From: Tamlana sp. 2_MG-2023
Lineage (GTDB): Bacteria > Bacteroidota > Bacteroidia > Flavobacteriales > Flavobacteriaceae
Direction: 5' to 3'
DNA length: 64,000 nt
NCBI RefSeq assembly: GCF_030548465.1
Contig: NZ_JAUOSF010000004.1
Span: forward strand, 248,001-312,000
The position numbers were made by a program, and so were the translations under genes. This document shows positions 18,417 to 27,503 of this stretch, one piece after another; the first letter of the stretch is position 1; each line of letters starts with the position of its first letter. A model generated the notes under the pieces. It saw nothing but the letters and a program-made list of their open reading frames with translations. It was not told where the DNA came from and made no database searches.

Positions 18417-20759
18417 ATGCAAAATCAAGATACCCCTCAAAATCTGATAGTAACAGAGGAGCAATCAACCAACATACGTCAGGAAATTGAAAAATACGCT
18501 TACCACTGGAAATGGATTGTGCTTTGTGTATTTTTAGCTTTAATAGGTGCGTATTTTTATTTACGCTATACACCTAACACCTATGAAGGCGCTGCTACCA
18601 TACTTATGGCTGATGAAGCCAATGGAGGCGCTCCGAATTTAGATGTTTTTAAAGAATTAGGACTAGGTAGTGACAAAAAAAATATAACTAATGAAATCAC
18701 CATATTAAAATCACGAAGCTTGATGGAGCGGGTGGTTAAAAACTTAAATTTCAATATATCTTATTTTAAAGAAGGTAACCTAAAAACTTCTGAATTTCTA
18801 AAAGGCGAACTGCCCTTTAGAATTAATTTTTTAACTCCAGATTCGTTAATTTTTAAAACTAACACAGCTTTTAAAATACATTTTCTTTCTCCTAAAACAT
18901 TCGAATTGACTAATACTGAAGGAGAAAATAACAAACCGTTCAATTTTGGAGAACGCATTAATTATAACGGTATAGAAGCGATTATTACTCCAAAATCAAA
19001 AATACAGGCCAACGACATATTTACCATTAGAATAGCGCCAGTAAGAAGTGTAGCCGAAAACCTGCGCAACCGTGTAGAGATTGCTTTATTAACCCCTGGG
19101 GCGAGTGTTCTAGAATTAAAGATGCAAAGCCAAAAACAAAAAAAAATACTATTGATTTTAGAAGAATTAGTACACCAATACAATAAAGATGCTGTAGAAT
19201 ACAAAAGTCTTGTAGGTAATAATACAAATGCGTTTATAAAAGAACGCTTAGCCCTCATTGAGAAAGACTTAATTAAGGTTGATAAAAACACAGAAACTTT
19301 TAAAACCACAAACAAACTCACAGATATAGCTACGGAAACTAGTATTGTACTTTCGAAAAACACAACTATAGAGAACGAAATCATTGAAATGAACACTCAA
19401 TTAAAGCTCATTGACTATGTTAAGGATTACTTAAAAGATAATGAAAATAATCTGATCCCTGGAAGTTTCGGACTTAACGATTCTAATATCAGCGCAACCT
19501 TCAATCAATACAATACCTTGCTTTTTGAGCGTAACAGGATTTCAGAAAGCACCAGTGATAACAACCCGATCATTGTTAACTTAAACACCCAACTTAAACA
19601 AATACGTGAAAGTATTATTCTAGGGCTCGACAACCTAAAATCAAGTTTAAATGTAACGCTTAGAGATGCTATGGCACAGGAACAAATAATGGCATCCCGC
19701 ATAGCTACAGCCCCGAGAATGGAACGTGAATTTAGGGACATTGAACGTCAACAGCAAATTATAGAAACTTTATACCTCTTCTTATTGCAAAAACGTGAAG
19801 AAAACGCCATCTCTTTAGCGGTTACGGCTCCGAATGCCAAATTAATAGATTCGGCGGAAGGAACAGTACATTCCATTGGCCCAAACAGAAATAAGATATA
19901 CCTTACCGCTCTTGTTCTAGGGTTAGGAATTCCAATTGGCATCATATTTCTCTTCAATTTGTTAGACAACAAGGTTCATACTCAAAAAGAGCTTGAAGAA
20001 ACCATAAAAGCGCCTTTTATAGGAGCGATTCCGACAACTCTAAAGAAAGACCGTATGTTGACGAAAGATGATCGCGGAGGCTTAGCTGAAGCCTTTAGAA
20101 TGGTTCGAACCAACCTAAATTTCATGTTAGGGAATATTGACAGTCCTAGTAAAGCCATTTTTGTGACCTCAACAACCCCTGGTGAAGGTAAAACCTTTGT
20201 AGCCATTAATCTTGCTACGGTTTTTGCTATGACTGGTAAAAAAGTCTTACTAATAGGGGCCGATATACGTAAACCTAAAGTCATTGAATACCTAAACATA
20301 AATTCTTCGAACAAAGGTCTAACAGAATATTTAGCCGATAATAGCATAGCGGAACGAGACATTATAGAACCGCTAGAATGGGGCTTCGACCTGATACAAT
20401 CAGGAATTATAGCTCCTAATCCTGCGGAGTTATTAATGAATGGCCGACTGGATGCGCTTTTAGCATACAGTAAACAGAATTACGACTATGTTATCGTAGA
20501 TACGGCTCCTGTTACTCTAGTAACAGATACCATACAAATCGCTTCTAAAGCAGATATGTTCCTATATATCACCAGAGCAAATTACTTAGACAAACGTCTA
20601 TTAGACGTGCCTAAGCAACTTTATAACGAAAAACGTTTACCCAACATGGCACTTGTTATGAATGGCACCGACCCTAAAAAAGGATACGGATACGGATACG
20701 GTGGTTACGGTTATGGTAACGACGAAGAAAAGACACCTTGGTGGCGTTTTAATAAATAA
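18417..20759 (+). CDS. wzc: Wzc-type polysaccharide co-polymerase and tyrosine autokinase
   Basis: A 780-residue inner-membrane protein controlling chain length and export. Order: cytoplasmic N-tail; TM1 (about 33-49); periplasmic Wzz/GNVR region with long coiled-coil stretches (about 50-490); TM2 (about 491-513); cytoplasmic BY-kinase with Walker A TTPGEGKT (about 586-593), Walker A' IGADIRKPK (about 611-619) and Walker B VIVDTAP (about 693-699). The C-terminus is a tyrosine/glycine run (GYGYGYGGYGYG), the autophosphorylation cluster. It is last in the operon; no separate phosphatase (Wzb) or exporter (Wza) is nearby. A palindromic repeat begins one base after the stop. Confidence 0.92.
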   Translation: MQNQDTPQNLIVTEEQSTNIRQEIEKYAYHWKWIVLCVFLALIGAYFYLRYTPNTYEGAATILMADEANGGAPNLDVFKELGLGSDKKNITNEITILKSRSLMERVVKNLNFNISYFKEGNLKTSEFLKGELPFRINFLTPDSLIFKTNTAFKIHFLSPKTFELTNTEGENNKPFNFGERINYNGIEAIITPKSKIQANDIFTIRIAPVRSVAENLRNRVEIALLTPGASVLELKMQSQKQKKILLILEELVHQYNKDAVEYKSLVGNNTNAFIKERLALIEKDLIKVDKNTETFKTTNKLTDIATETSIVLSKNTTIENEIIEMNTQLKLIDYVKDYLKDNENNLIPGSFGLNDSNISATFNQYNTLLFERNRISESTSDNNPIIVNLNTQLKQIRESIILGLDNLKSSLNVTLRDAMAQEQIMASRIATAPRMEREFRDIERQQQIIETLYLFLLQKREENAISLAVTAPNAKLIDSAEGTVHSIGPNRNKIYLTALVLGLGIPIGIIFLFNLLDNKVHTQKELEETIKAPFIGAIPTTLKKDRMLTKDDRGGLAEAFRMVRTNLNFMLGNIDSPSKAIFVTSTTPGEGKTFVAINLATVFAMTGKKVLLIGADIRKPKVIEYLNINSSNKGLTEYLADNSIAERDIIEPLEWGFDLIQSGIIAPNPAELLMNGRLDALLAYSKQNYDYVIVDTAPVTLVTDTIQIASKADMFLYITRANYLDKRLLDVPKQLYNEKRLPNMALVMNGTDPKKGYGYGYGGYGYGNDEEKTPWWRFNK
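20682..20719 (+). repeat. in-frame GGATAC hexamer repeat encoding the Wzc tyrosine tail
   Basis: Inside the last 30 codons of wzc, GGATAC occurs three times in tandem, followed by the diverged units GGTGGT, TACGGT and TATGGT. Each hexamer codes for Gly-Tyr. Change in unit number would add or remove phosphorylatable tyrosines without breaking the frame. Confidence 0.6.
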
Positions 20760-21883
20760 TATCCCCTTGAGGGGATAATAGGGGTGTCAGCCGCTCACCT
20801 GTCCGCTCCTCAATAACCTTAGCCACATTCCTGCTCACTCGAACGCAAACTCCCCTATGATCCCCTCAAGGGGATAGTACTACTGCACGTGCTTATAAAA
20901 CGAGAACCTCACGACCATCAAGAGTAGTCCAATCACTCCCCATACCCAAAAGCCAAAAAAAAGAACCAAACACCTGTCCCCTCGAGTGGACTACAGGGGT
21001 GTTCGCAGCACCCCTACCCGCTCCTCAATAACCAACAGCACGCTAAACATCTCTTGCATAACCTCCGCATTAGTAAACCTCAAAAAAGTAACACCATACC
21101 TCTCTAGCTCTCCTTGTCGTTTAGCATCATATAAAACCTTATGATCATGGCTACTCCCATCAACTTCAATAGCCAAACGAATTTCATGGCAGTAAAAATC
21201 AACAATATAATTTAACATAGGCACCTGCCTGTGAAACTGAACACCAAAAGCACGTCGCTTAATTTTCTGCCAAAGTAAAATTTCGGGTTTCGTACTATTC
21301 TTTCTAAGTTCTCTAGCGTAATTTTTAAGTTTCGGGTGGTATGGGATGATTTTATTTCTCAAGGTTACAAGTTTTAGCTTTGCTAAATATAATATTTTTC
21401 TCACAAATAATCCCCTTAATTGGATTATGGGGGTGCTAACGAACTGAAACCACAACAGAAACCACAACAGAAACCTCAATAACCTGAGCCACATTTCCTG
21501 CTCACTCAGACGCAAACTCCCCTATGATCCCCTCACGGGGATAGTACTGCACGTACTTATAAAACGAGAACCTCACGACCATCAAGAGTAGTCCAATCAC
21601 TCCTCATACCCAAAAGCCAAAAAAAAGTACCGAACACCTGTCCCCTTGAGGGGACTACAGGGGTGTCCGCAGCACCCCAACCCGCTCCTCAATAACCAGA
21701 GCCACATTCCTGCTAACTCAGACGCAAACTCCCCTATGATCCCCTCACGGGGATAGTACTGCACGTACTTATAAAACGAGAACCTCACAACCATCAAGAG
21801 TAGTCCAATCACCACTTCACCATAAAAACGCCAAAAAAAAAGTACCGAACACCTGTCCCCTCGAGGGGACTACAGGGGTGTCC
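20760..21883. repeat. array of alternating palindromic repeats surrounding a DUF559 gene
   Basis: Eight copies of a short element of about 30 bp are seen. Each consists of a CACCCC/CTCCCC box, a few bases, then a stem-loop such as ATCCCC-TCAA-GGGGAT or the perfect palindrome GTCCCCTCGAGGGGAC. Reverse-oriented copies: 20760-20790, 20974-21003, 21409-21440, 21639-21669 and 21854-21883. Forward copies: 20847-20878, 21514-21545 and 21726-21757. The composite unit repeats with a period of 213-215 bp (same landmark at 20809, 21024, 21475 and 21688). Between copies lie a conserved linker of about 100 bp and, on the minus strand, copies of the 3' end of the DUF559 gene. A ninth copy is at 26012-26041. 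Confidence 0.8.
20991..21362 (-). CDS. DUF559 domain protein (PD-(D/E)XK / Vsr-like nuclease fold)
   Basis: From a TTG at 21362 the product is 123 residues, the usual length of stand-alone DUF559 proteins; the frame stays open to 21515, but that extension lies in repeat DNA and is unlikely to be translated. Family marks: KLKNYARELRKNSTKPE, LLWQKIKRR and the nuclease-like core NYIVDFYCHEIRLAIEVDGSSH (about 51-72) with the Asp and Glu-x-Asp expected for metal binding. The last 13 residues (VIEERVGVLRTPL) and the TAG stop come from the palindromic repeat itself. No partner gene adjoins it. DUF559 proteins are thought to be endonucleases; its target is unknown. Confidence 0.75.
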   Translation of the reverse strand: MRNKIIPYHPKLKNYARELRKNSTKPEILLWQKIKRRAFGVQFHRQVPMLNYIVDFYCHEIRLAIEVDGSSHDHKVLYDAKRQGELERYGVTFLRFTNAEVMQEMFSVLLVIEERVGVLRTPL

Positions 21884-22157
21884 GTCACACCTAGAACAAC
21901 AGCACTGTTCAGTAGTGTCTGTCACACCTAGGGAATGACCAGGATGTTCAATACCACCGAGGAATCAGGAACCTCAGAGGTATTTTGAACCACAGCACCT
22001 TACCCTAGACCAAATCCCTCTACCTCAATTTTAACACCCAAATCAAAGTTTTAACACTACATTAATAATCATAAACACGACTTTTGCTGTCGATTGTAAT
22101 CAAAACAAGCTCAATCAAGTCCGTTTTGCTAACTTTACACAAATAAACACCCAACTT
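21884..22157. other. intergenic region upstream of dsbD
   Basis: After the last palindromic repeat, the short phrase GTCACACCTAG occurs twice (about 21884 and 21929), with otherwise unique sequence between. From about 22020 the DNA returns to ordinary AT-rich sequence. A TAACTTTA at 22130-22137 is one base off the Bacteroidota -7 consensus TAnnTTTG and may be the dsbD promoter, with a short leader. Confidence 0.35.
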
Positions 22158-24149
22158 ATGAATAAAATATTCTTATTGTGTACCCTACTCTTTGTTTCAC
22201 TAGGACAAGCCCAAATTTTCACCCCTGTTGAATGGTCTACTTCCGTTGAAAAACTTTCCGATACCGAATATAAGCTGATTTCAAAAGCTACTATAGAAAA
22301 AGGCTGGCACTTGTATTCTCAAGATGTTCCTGAAAATGGTCCTATTCCAACAACTTTTACTTACGACGACGCTAACGGTGCGATTAAAATATCAGGAAAT
22401 ACCATTGAAGAAACAGGGCATACGGTTGATGATCCTGTCTTTGAAATGGAAATCACCTATTTTGATGGCACAGCTACTTTTGAACAAAAAGTAGAGGTTT
22501 CAGGAAACGAATCAACCATAAACGGTATTGTGGAATTCATGGTTTGTGACGATACCAGATGCTTACCCCCTACCGAAGTGGATTTAGTTTTTACACTTTC
22601 GGAAAAAGCGGTGACTACTCCTGAAGTATCTACTATTGATGAAGATAACTCTACATCGACGATCTCAAAAGAACATGACATTTCAAATGCTGCTGAATCA
22701 ACAGACAAAAGTTTATGGGGTATCTTTTTTATCGCATTCTTTTCCGGCTTTGCAGCATTATTAACGCCTTGCGTGTTCCCAATGATTCCTATGACAGTTA
22801 GCTTCTTTACCAAACAAAGTAAAAATAAAGCTGCTGGTATTAAAAATGCCGTCATTTATGGCTTGTCCATTATTGTCATTTACGTATTATTAGGTATCCT
22901 TGTGAGTCTCGTTTTTGGTGCAGATGCATTAAATGCTTTATCAACTAATGTATGGTTTAACATCATTTTCTTCTTGCTATTATTAGTTTTTGCGGCATCT
23001 TTCTTAGGGGCTTTTGAAATTATGCTCCCAAATTCATGGGCAAACAAAGTAGATAGCCAAGCCGATAGAGGCGGATTAATAGGTATCTTTTTCATGGCTT
23101 TAGCTCTAGCTATTGTTTCCTTTTCATGTACAGGCCCTATTGTTGGTACTTTATTAGTTCAAGCTGCTGCTGGCGGAAGTCAAATTGGCCCCATTGTAGG
23201 CATGTTAGGATTTTCAATGGCCATTGCGTTACCATTTGCTTTATTCGCGGCTTTCCCGGGTTGGTTAAATTCTTTACCTAAATCTGGCGGCTGGTTAAAT
23301 ACCGTAAAAGTGGTTTTAGGGTTCTTAGAATTAGCATTAGCCTTTAAATTCTTATCAAACGCCGATCTGGTTTTACAACTACATTGGCTAGAACGTGAAG
23401 TATTCATCACGATTTGGATTGCCATATTTGGTGCATTGGCCTTTTATTTATTCGGAAAAATACAATTGCCACACGATTCGCCTGTCACACATATTTCCGT
23501 GGGACGCTTAAGTTTGGGGCTTATTGTATTATCATTTACCATATACATGATTCCAGGACTTTGGGGAGCACCATTAAACTTAATTAGTGCATTCCCACCG
23601 CCGCAACATTACAGTGAGTCGCCTTATGGTGTAGGCTATACGCAATTGGGTAGCGGCCAAGTTCCCGGAGGACAGCATAACGAAGTTCCTGAAGGTGCAC
23701 ACCTCATGCCGCCTCATAACATTTTAGCTTTTAACGATTACGACAAAGGATTGGCTTATGCCAAGCAAGTTGGAAAACCGATTATGATAGATTTTACAGG
23801 ACATGCTTGCGTAAATTGTAGAAAAATGGAACAAAACGTATGGGTAAAACCTAAAGTGCTTGATATTTTAAAAAATGATGTGATTTTAATTTCATTATAC
23901 GTTGATGATAAACGCAAATTAGAAGATGATGACGTTGTTGATTCTAAACTAAAACCGGGTAAAAAACTGAAATACATCGGACAAAAATGGAGTGAATTGC
24001 AAACCATTAAATACAAAACCAATTCGCAACCTTTTTATGTTTTAATGGATCATAACGAAGAAAACCTTTTAGCCCCTGTGGCGTACACCCCTGATGCTGA
24101 AGCATATTACAATTGGTTAAAAAAAGGGATTTCAAAGTTTAAGAAGTAA
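22158..24149 (+). CDS. dsbD: thiol:disulfide interchange protein DsbD
   Basis: A 663-residue electron conduit that passes cytoplasmic (thioredoxin) reducing power to periplasmic disulfide enzymes. A signal peptide (1-18) is followed by the alpha domain with its cysteine pair in CDDTRC (about 129-134). The membrane beta domain begins near 185 with [11 protein letters not shown] (about 204) and [10 protein letters not shown] (about 322), the two transmembrane cysteines, and has about eight helices. The C-terminal thioredoxin-like domain has CVNC (about 550-553). All three cysteine pairs are present, so it should be functional. It is monocistronic between two repeat-bearing spacers. Confidence 0.93.
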   Translation: MNKIFLLCTLLFVSLGQAQIFTPVEWSTSVEKLSDTEYKLISKATIEKGWHLYSQDVPENGPIPTTFTYDDANGAIKISGNTIEETGHTVDDPVFEMEITYFDGTATFEQKVEVSGNESTINGIVEFMVCDDTRCLPPTEVDLVFTLSEKAVTTPEVSTIDEDNSTSTISKEHDISNAAESTDKSLWGIFFIAFFSGFAALLTPCVFPMIPMTVSFFTKQSKNKAAGIKNAVIYGLSIIVIYVLLGILVSLVFGADALNALSTNVWFNIIFFLLLLVFAASFLGAFEIMLPNSWANKVDSQADRGGLIGIFFMALALAIVSFSCTGPIVGTLLVQAAAGGSQIGPIVGMLGFSMAIALPFALFAAFPGWLNSLPKSGGWLNTVKVVLGFLELALAFKFLSNADLVLQLHWLEREVFITIWIAIFGALAFYLFGKIQLPHDSPVTHISVGRLSLGLIVLSFTIYMIPGLWGAPLNLISAFPPPQHYSESPYGVGYTQLGSGQVPGGQHNEVPEGAHLMPPHNILAFNDYDKGLAYAKQVGKPIMIDFTGHACVNCRKMEQNVWVKPKVLDILKNDVILISLYVDDKRKLEDDDVVDSKLKPGKKLKYIGQKWSELQTIKYKTNSQPFYVLMDHNEENLLAPVAYTPDAEAYYNWLKKGISKFKK

Positions 24150-24221
24150 AATAAGAGTTTCAACGTAAATAATTAAAACGGATTATCAAATTGAAAATAA
24201 GCTTACTCATATAACATTATT

Positions 24222-24409
24222 GTCAGTTCGAGCGCAGTCGAGAACGTCTCGATATCAGAAAAAGCAATCTCAACTGCGCTTGTCTACCAATAGGCAGGCT
24301 CGATTTGACATACGACTAAAAAAACTCAATATCGTTTGGTTTCTTTGTAGAAAGCGAAAACCGTAACGAAAGACCAGTTAAACTGGTGTTCGAGCGAAGT
24401 CGAGAACAT
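24222..24409. repeat. REP-like CGAGCGcAGTCGAGA repeats, one with a nested insertion
   Basis: TGTCAGTTCGAGCGCAGTCG at 24221-24240 starts the first copy. An inverted copy follows at about 24268-24309 (TCAACTGCGC ... GCTCGATTTGACA), interrupted in the middle by about 18 bp containing CTACCAATAGGCAG, itself a small hairpin. A third partial copy (GTTCGAGCGAAGTCGAGAAC) is at about 24388-24407. Such dispersed palindromes are common between flavobacterial genes. The rest of 24150-24462 shows no gene. Confidence 0.6.
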
Positions 24410-24462
24410 TTTTTACACATTATAAAATTTAATTTCAATACCAATCACATACCTCTTATCAA

Positions 24463-25968
24463 ATGAGCTTCATATCAAAGATTCTAAATAAAGACCAAAC
24501 ACCAAGTAAACTGGAAACTTATTTTGCGCCTTTCAGAGAACAAATTGTAGGTAACGACACTTATTTTATTTCACCTTACGGAAAGCAAAAAATAATTTAT
24601 GCGGATTGGACGGCTAGCGGACGACTATACAGACCCATTGAGGAAAAGTTACTAAACGATATTGGGCCTTTTGTGGCAAATACACATACTGAAACTTCCA
24701 TAACAGGCTCCACCATGACGCGTGCCTATCATGAAGCTCGACACCTCATAAAAAATCATGTTAATGCTTCTGAAGATGATGTATTAATCACCGTTGGCAC
24801 AGGAATGACTGGCGCCATTAATAAATTTCAAAGAATTTTAGGTCTTAAACTCAGTGAAAATTTAAAAGATCACACGACTATTCCAGAGGAAAAACGTCCG
24901 ATTATTTTCGTTTCACACATGGAGCACCACTCGAACCAAACATCATGGTTAGAGACCATTGCTCGTGTTGAAGTGATTCCTTCAAATAAAGATGGGCTTC
25001 CTTGTTTAAAAGGACTCAAAGAACTCCTAAAAAAATATAAAGACACCCCTTTAAAAATTGCTGCTGTTACGGGTTGCTCTAACGTAACAGGTATTCGTAC
25101 GAATTACTACGAGATTTCTAAAATCATGCATAAAAACAATGGTTTATGTTTTGTAGATTTTGCTTGTTCAGCACCTTACGTTAACATTGATATGCACCCT
25201 AAAGATGATGAGCAATATTTAGATGCCATTACTTTTTCACCACATAAATTCTTAGGTGGTCCTGGAACTTCGGGTGTATTAGTGTTCAATAAAAAACTAT
25301 ACAAGAACTTAGTACCTGATAACCCTGGCGGGGGAACCGTGAATTATACGAATCCGTGGGGAAACCATGATTATATCGATGATATTGAAACTCGAGAAGA
25401 CGGGGGAACACCAGGTTTTTTACAAGTTATTAAAATTGCGCTTTCTATTCAGCTGAAAGAAGAAATGGGGGTTCAGAACATCTTAGATCGTGAGCATGAA
25501 TTAAATGCTCTTATTTTCAAAAGACTGTCTAAGATAAATCACTTAAACATCTTAGCACCAAAACATACGGAAAGGCTGGGCGTATTTTCATTTTTTATAG
25601 AAAACGTACACTACAACCTCATTGTAAAATTACTAAACGACCGTTTTGGCATACAAACCCGTGGTGGCTGCTCGTGTGCTGGAACTTACGGCCATTACCT
25701 CTTAAACGTTGATGAACCGACTTCCAAATCCATTGAAAAGAAAATTTTAGAAGGCTGTTTAATTGAGCGCCCAGGTTGGGTTAGAATGTCTATTCACCCC
25801 ACAATGACCAACGAAGAAGTTACTTTCATCTGCGACGCCATCGAAGCTGTTACAAAAAATAATGAAGATTGGGAAAAAGACTACCAATATAACGCCGCCA
25901 AAAACGAATTCATCAATAAAAATAATCTAGACGTAGAAAAAACCATTACGGAAAAGTGGTTTGAGTAG
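24463..25968 (+). CDS. aminotransferase class V family protein (cysteine desulfurase-like)
   Basis: A 501-residue PLP enzyme of fold type I. IIYADWTASGRLYRPIEEK starts the domain; the PLP lysine is in SPHKFLGGPGTSG (about 256-268); RGGCSCAGTYGHYLL (about 398-412) has cysteines where SufS/NifS enzymes carry the active-site persulfide Cys. It is longer than SufS (about 405) and belongs to the group that includes plant-type and Flavobacterium desulfurase-like proteins. It may mobilise sulfur from cysteine or act on another amino acid; no suf genes are near. Monocistronic. Confidence 0.8.
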   Translation: MSFISKILNKDQTPSKLETYFAPFREQIVGNDTYFISPYGKQKIIYADWTASGRLYRPIEEKLLNDIGPFVANTHTETSITGSTMTRAYHEARHLIKNHVNASEDDVLITVGTGMTGAINKFQRILGLKLSENLKDHTTIPEEKRPIIFVSHMEHHSNQTSWLETIARVEVIPSNKDGLPCLKGLKELLKKYKDTPLKIAAVTGCSNVTGIRTNYYEISKIMHKNNGLCFVDFACSAPYVNIDMHPKDDEQYLDAITFSPHKFLGGPGTSGVLVFNKKLYKNLVPDNPGGGTVNYTNPWGNHDYIDDIETREDGGTPGFLQVIKIALSIQLKEEMGVQNILDREHELNALIFKRLSKINHLNILAPKHTERLGVFSFFIENVHYNLIVKLLNDRFGIQTRGGCSCAGTYGHYLLNVDEPTSKSIEKKILEGCLIERPGWVRMSIHPTMTNEEVTFICDAIEAVTKNNEDWEKDYQYNAAKNEFINKNNLDVEKTITEKWFE

Positions 25969-26465
25969 TGAGGTTAATAATTTAGAAAGTGTATTGTAGA
26001 GGTGAGCAACGGACACCCCTATGATCCCCTCAAGGGGACAGCTTTTCGTGAACGACACCATGAGACCGTTTAAGTGTGCGCTTTTCTACTTCGCAACTAA
26101 CTAACTCTGAGCGTGCGAAGCCAACTCTACCAAGCTACTCTACTAGCCTGCCCCTGATCACCTAAAAAACTTATAGCCCTGAGCTAGCGAAAAGGCATTA
26201 CTACTAGGCTGGCCAGCGAAACCAAGCTCCTTAATTCCTAAAAACTGAGCTTGCGAAGAAACCACTAAAGCAATGAGCCAGAAAAGCCACACTACTTAAC
26301 TCCCAAAACTGAGCCTGCGAAGTAACTACTTCAACTCCTATTAACTCCTAAAAGCACTGAGCCCCGCGAAGGGCAAACTCCTTAACTCCTAAAAACCTGA
26401 GCCCGCGAAGTGCTAACTCCTTAACTACTTAACTCCTTACTGCCTCCAACTACTCTACTCCTAAA
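25969..26465. repeat. 497-bp spacer of low-complexity repeats plus one palindromic repeat copy
   Basis: A forward copy of the DUF559-associated palindromic repeat lies at 26012-26041 (CACCCCTATGATCCCCTCAA then GGGGACA). From about 26100 to 26465 the DNA alternates between CTGAGCCYGCGAAGT-like phrases (at least five, e.g. near 26274, 26307, 26358 and 26397) and TTAACTCCTAAAA/TTAACTACTTAACTCC phrases. Units are imperfect and irregularly spaced. No ORF is supported. The same two phrases recur at 32271-32371. Confidence 0.65.
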
Positions 26466-27500
26466 CTACCCATCCATATGCTTCGAATACCCACGCCACT
26501 TTTCCACACAAGCCTCAATATCCTCTGGAACCGCACTATCAAATCGCATAAATTCCTGAGTCGTTGGATGTACAAAACCTAGAGTTTTAGCATGAAGCGC
26601 CTGTCTTGGTAGTACTTTAAAGCAATTATCTACGAACTGTTTGTATTTTGTAAAGGTGGTTCCTTTTAATATTTTCTCACCACCATAACGCTCATCATTA
26701 AAAAGTGTGTGCCCGATATGTTTCATATGTACACGAATTTGATGTGTACGTCCAGTTTCCAATTTACAAGACACTAGAGTCACATAGCCTAAGCGTTCAA
26801 TCACTTTGTAATGAGTTACAGCAGGTTTACCTTTCTCAGCTTCATCATCAAAGAAAACGGTGTTTTGTAATCTATTTTTAGGATGGCGACCAATATGACC
26901 TTCAATCGTGCCTTCATCTTCTTGAACATTGCCCCAAACTAGCGCGACATACTCACGTTCACTTGTTTTTTCGGCAAATTGCAAGGATAAATGTGCCATC
27001 GCCTCTTCAGTTTTAGCAATCACTAACAATCCACTGGTGTCTTTATCGATACGGTGAACTAGTCCTGGACGTTCACTGGAATTGTTAGGCAGATTCTCGA
27101 AACGGTAAATAAGCGCGTTAATAAGTGTGCCGGAATAATTACCATGACCTGGATGAACTACCATACCCGCAGGTTTATTAACCACTAAAAGTGCGTCATC
27201 TTCATAAACCACATCAAGCGGAATATCTTCACCTACCAATAAATTTTCATGTGGCGGATGTGAGAATAAAACGCGTATTTTATCTAATGGCTTCACCTTG
27301 TAATTTGATTTTACAGGTGTATCGTTAACGTAAATACTACCATTTTTTGCGGCATCCTGAATTTTATTACGTGTGGCGTTTTCAATAAAATTCATCAAAT
27401 ATTTATCTATTCGAAGTGGGGTTTGTCCTTTATCTACTGTAAAAGCATGATGTTCAAACAAATCGTCTTCGTCTGGTAATTGCGGGGTATAATCATCCAT
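26466..27500 (-). CDS. rluD: RluA-family pseudouridine synthase (RluD-like)
   Basis: A 344-residue RNA-modifying enzyme that isomerises uridines, in the RluD case in helix 69 of 23S rRNA. It has an N-terminal S4 RNA-binding domain (about 27-85, LRIDKYLMNF ... IYVNDTPVKSNYKVKPLD) and the catalytic motif HRIDKDTSGLLV (149-160) with Asp152 as nucleophile, then ETGRTHQIRVHMKHIGH. It is likely co-transcribed with the PASTA protein, 3 bp upstream of its start, a pairing common in flavobacteria. RluD versus other RluA members is a best guess. Confidence 0.88.
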   Translation of the reverse strand: MDDYTPQLPDEDDLFEHHAFTVDKGQTPLRIDKYLMNFIENATRNKIQDAAKNGSIYVNDTPVKSNYKVKPLDKIRVLFSHPPHENLLVGEDIPLDVVYEDDALLVVNKPAGMVVHPGHGNYSGTLINALIYRFENLPNNSSERPGLVHRIDKDTSGLLVIAKTEEAMAHLSLQFAEKTSEREYVALVWGNVQEDEGTIEGHIGRHPKNRLQNTVFFDDEAEKGKPAVTHYKVIERLGYVTLVSCKLETGRTHQIRVHMKHIGHTLFNDERYGGEKILKGTTFTKYKQFVDNCFKVLPRQALHAKTLGFVHPTTQEFMRFDSAVPEDIEACVEKWRGYSKHMDG

Positions 27501-27503
27501 AAT

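Noticed and set aside
21363-21515. N-terminal extension of the DUF559 frame (MRLSEQEMWLRLL...)
   Set aside because: It lies entirely in repeat DNA, is hydrophobic and low-complexity, and the family's normal N-terminus begins at the TTG at 21362.
21597-21815. 72-codon minus-strand ORF (MVIGLLLMVV...)
   Set aside because: It is a chance opening across two repeat elements, and the other copies of the same linker have stops.
20760-21883. CRISPR-like array from regularly repeated palindromes
   Set aside because: The intervals are themselves repeated (same linker in each unit), orientation alternates, and there are no cas genes.
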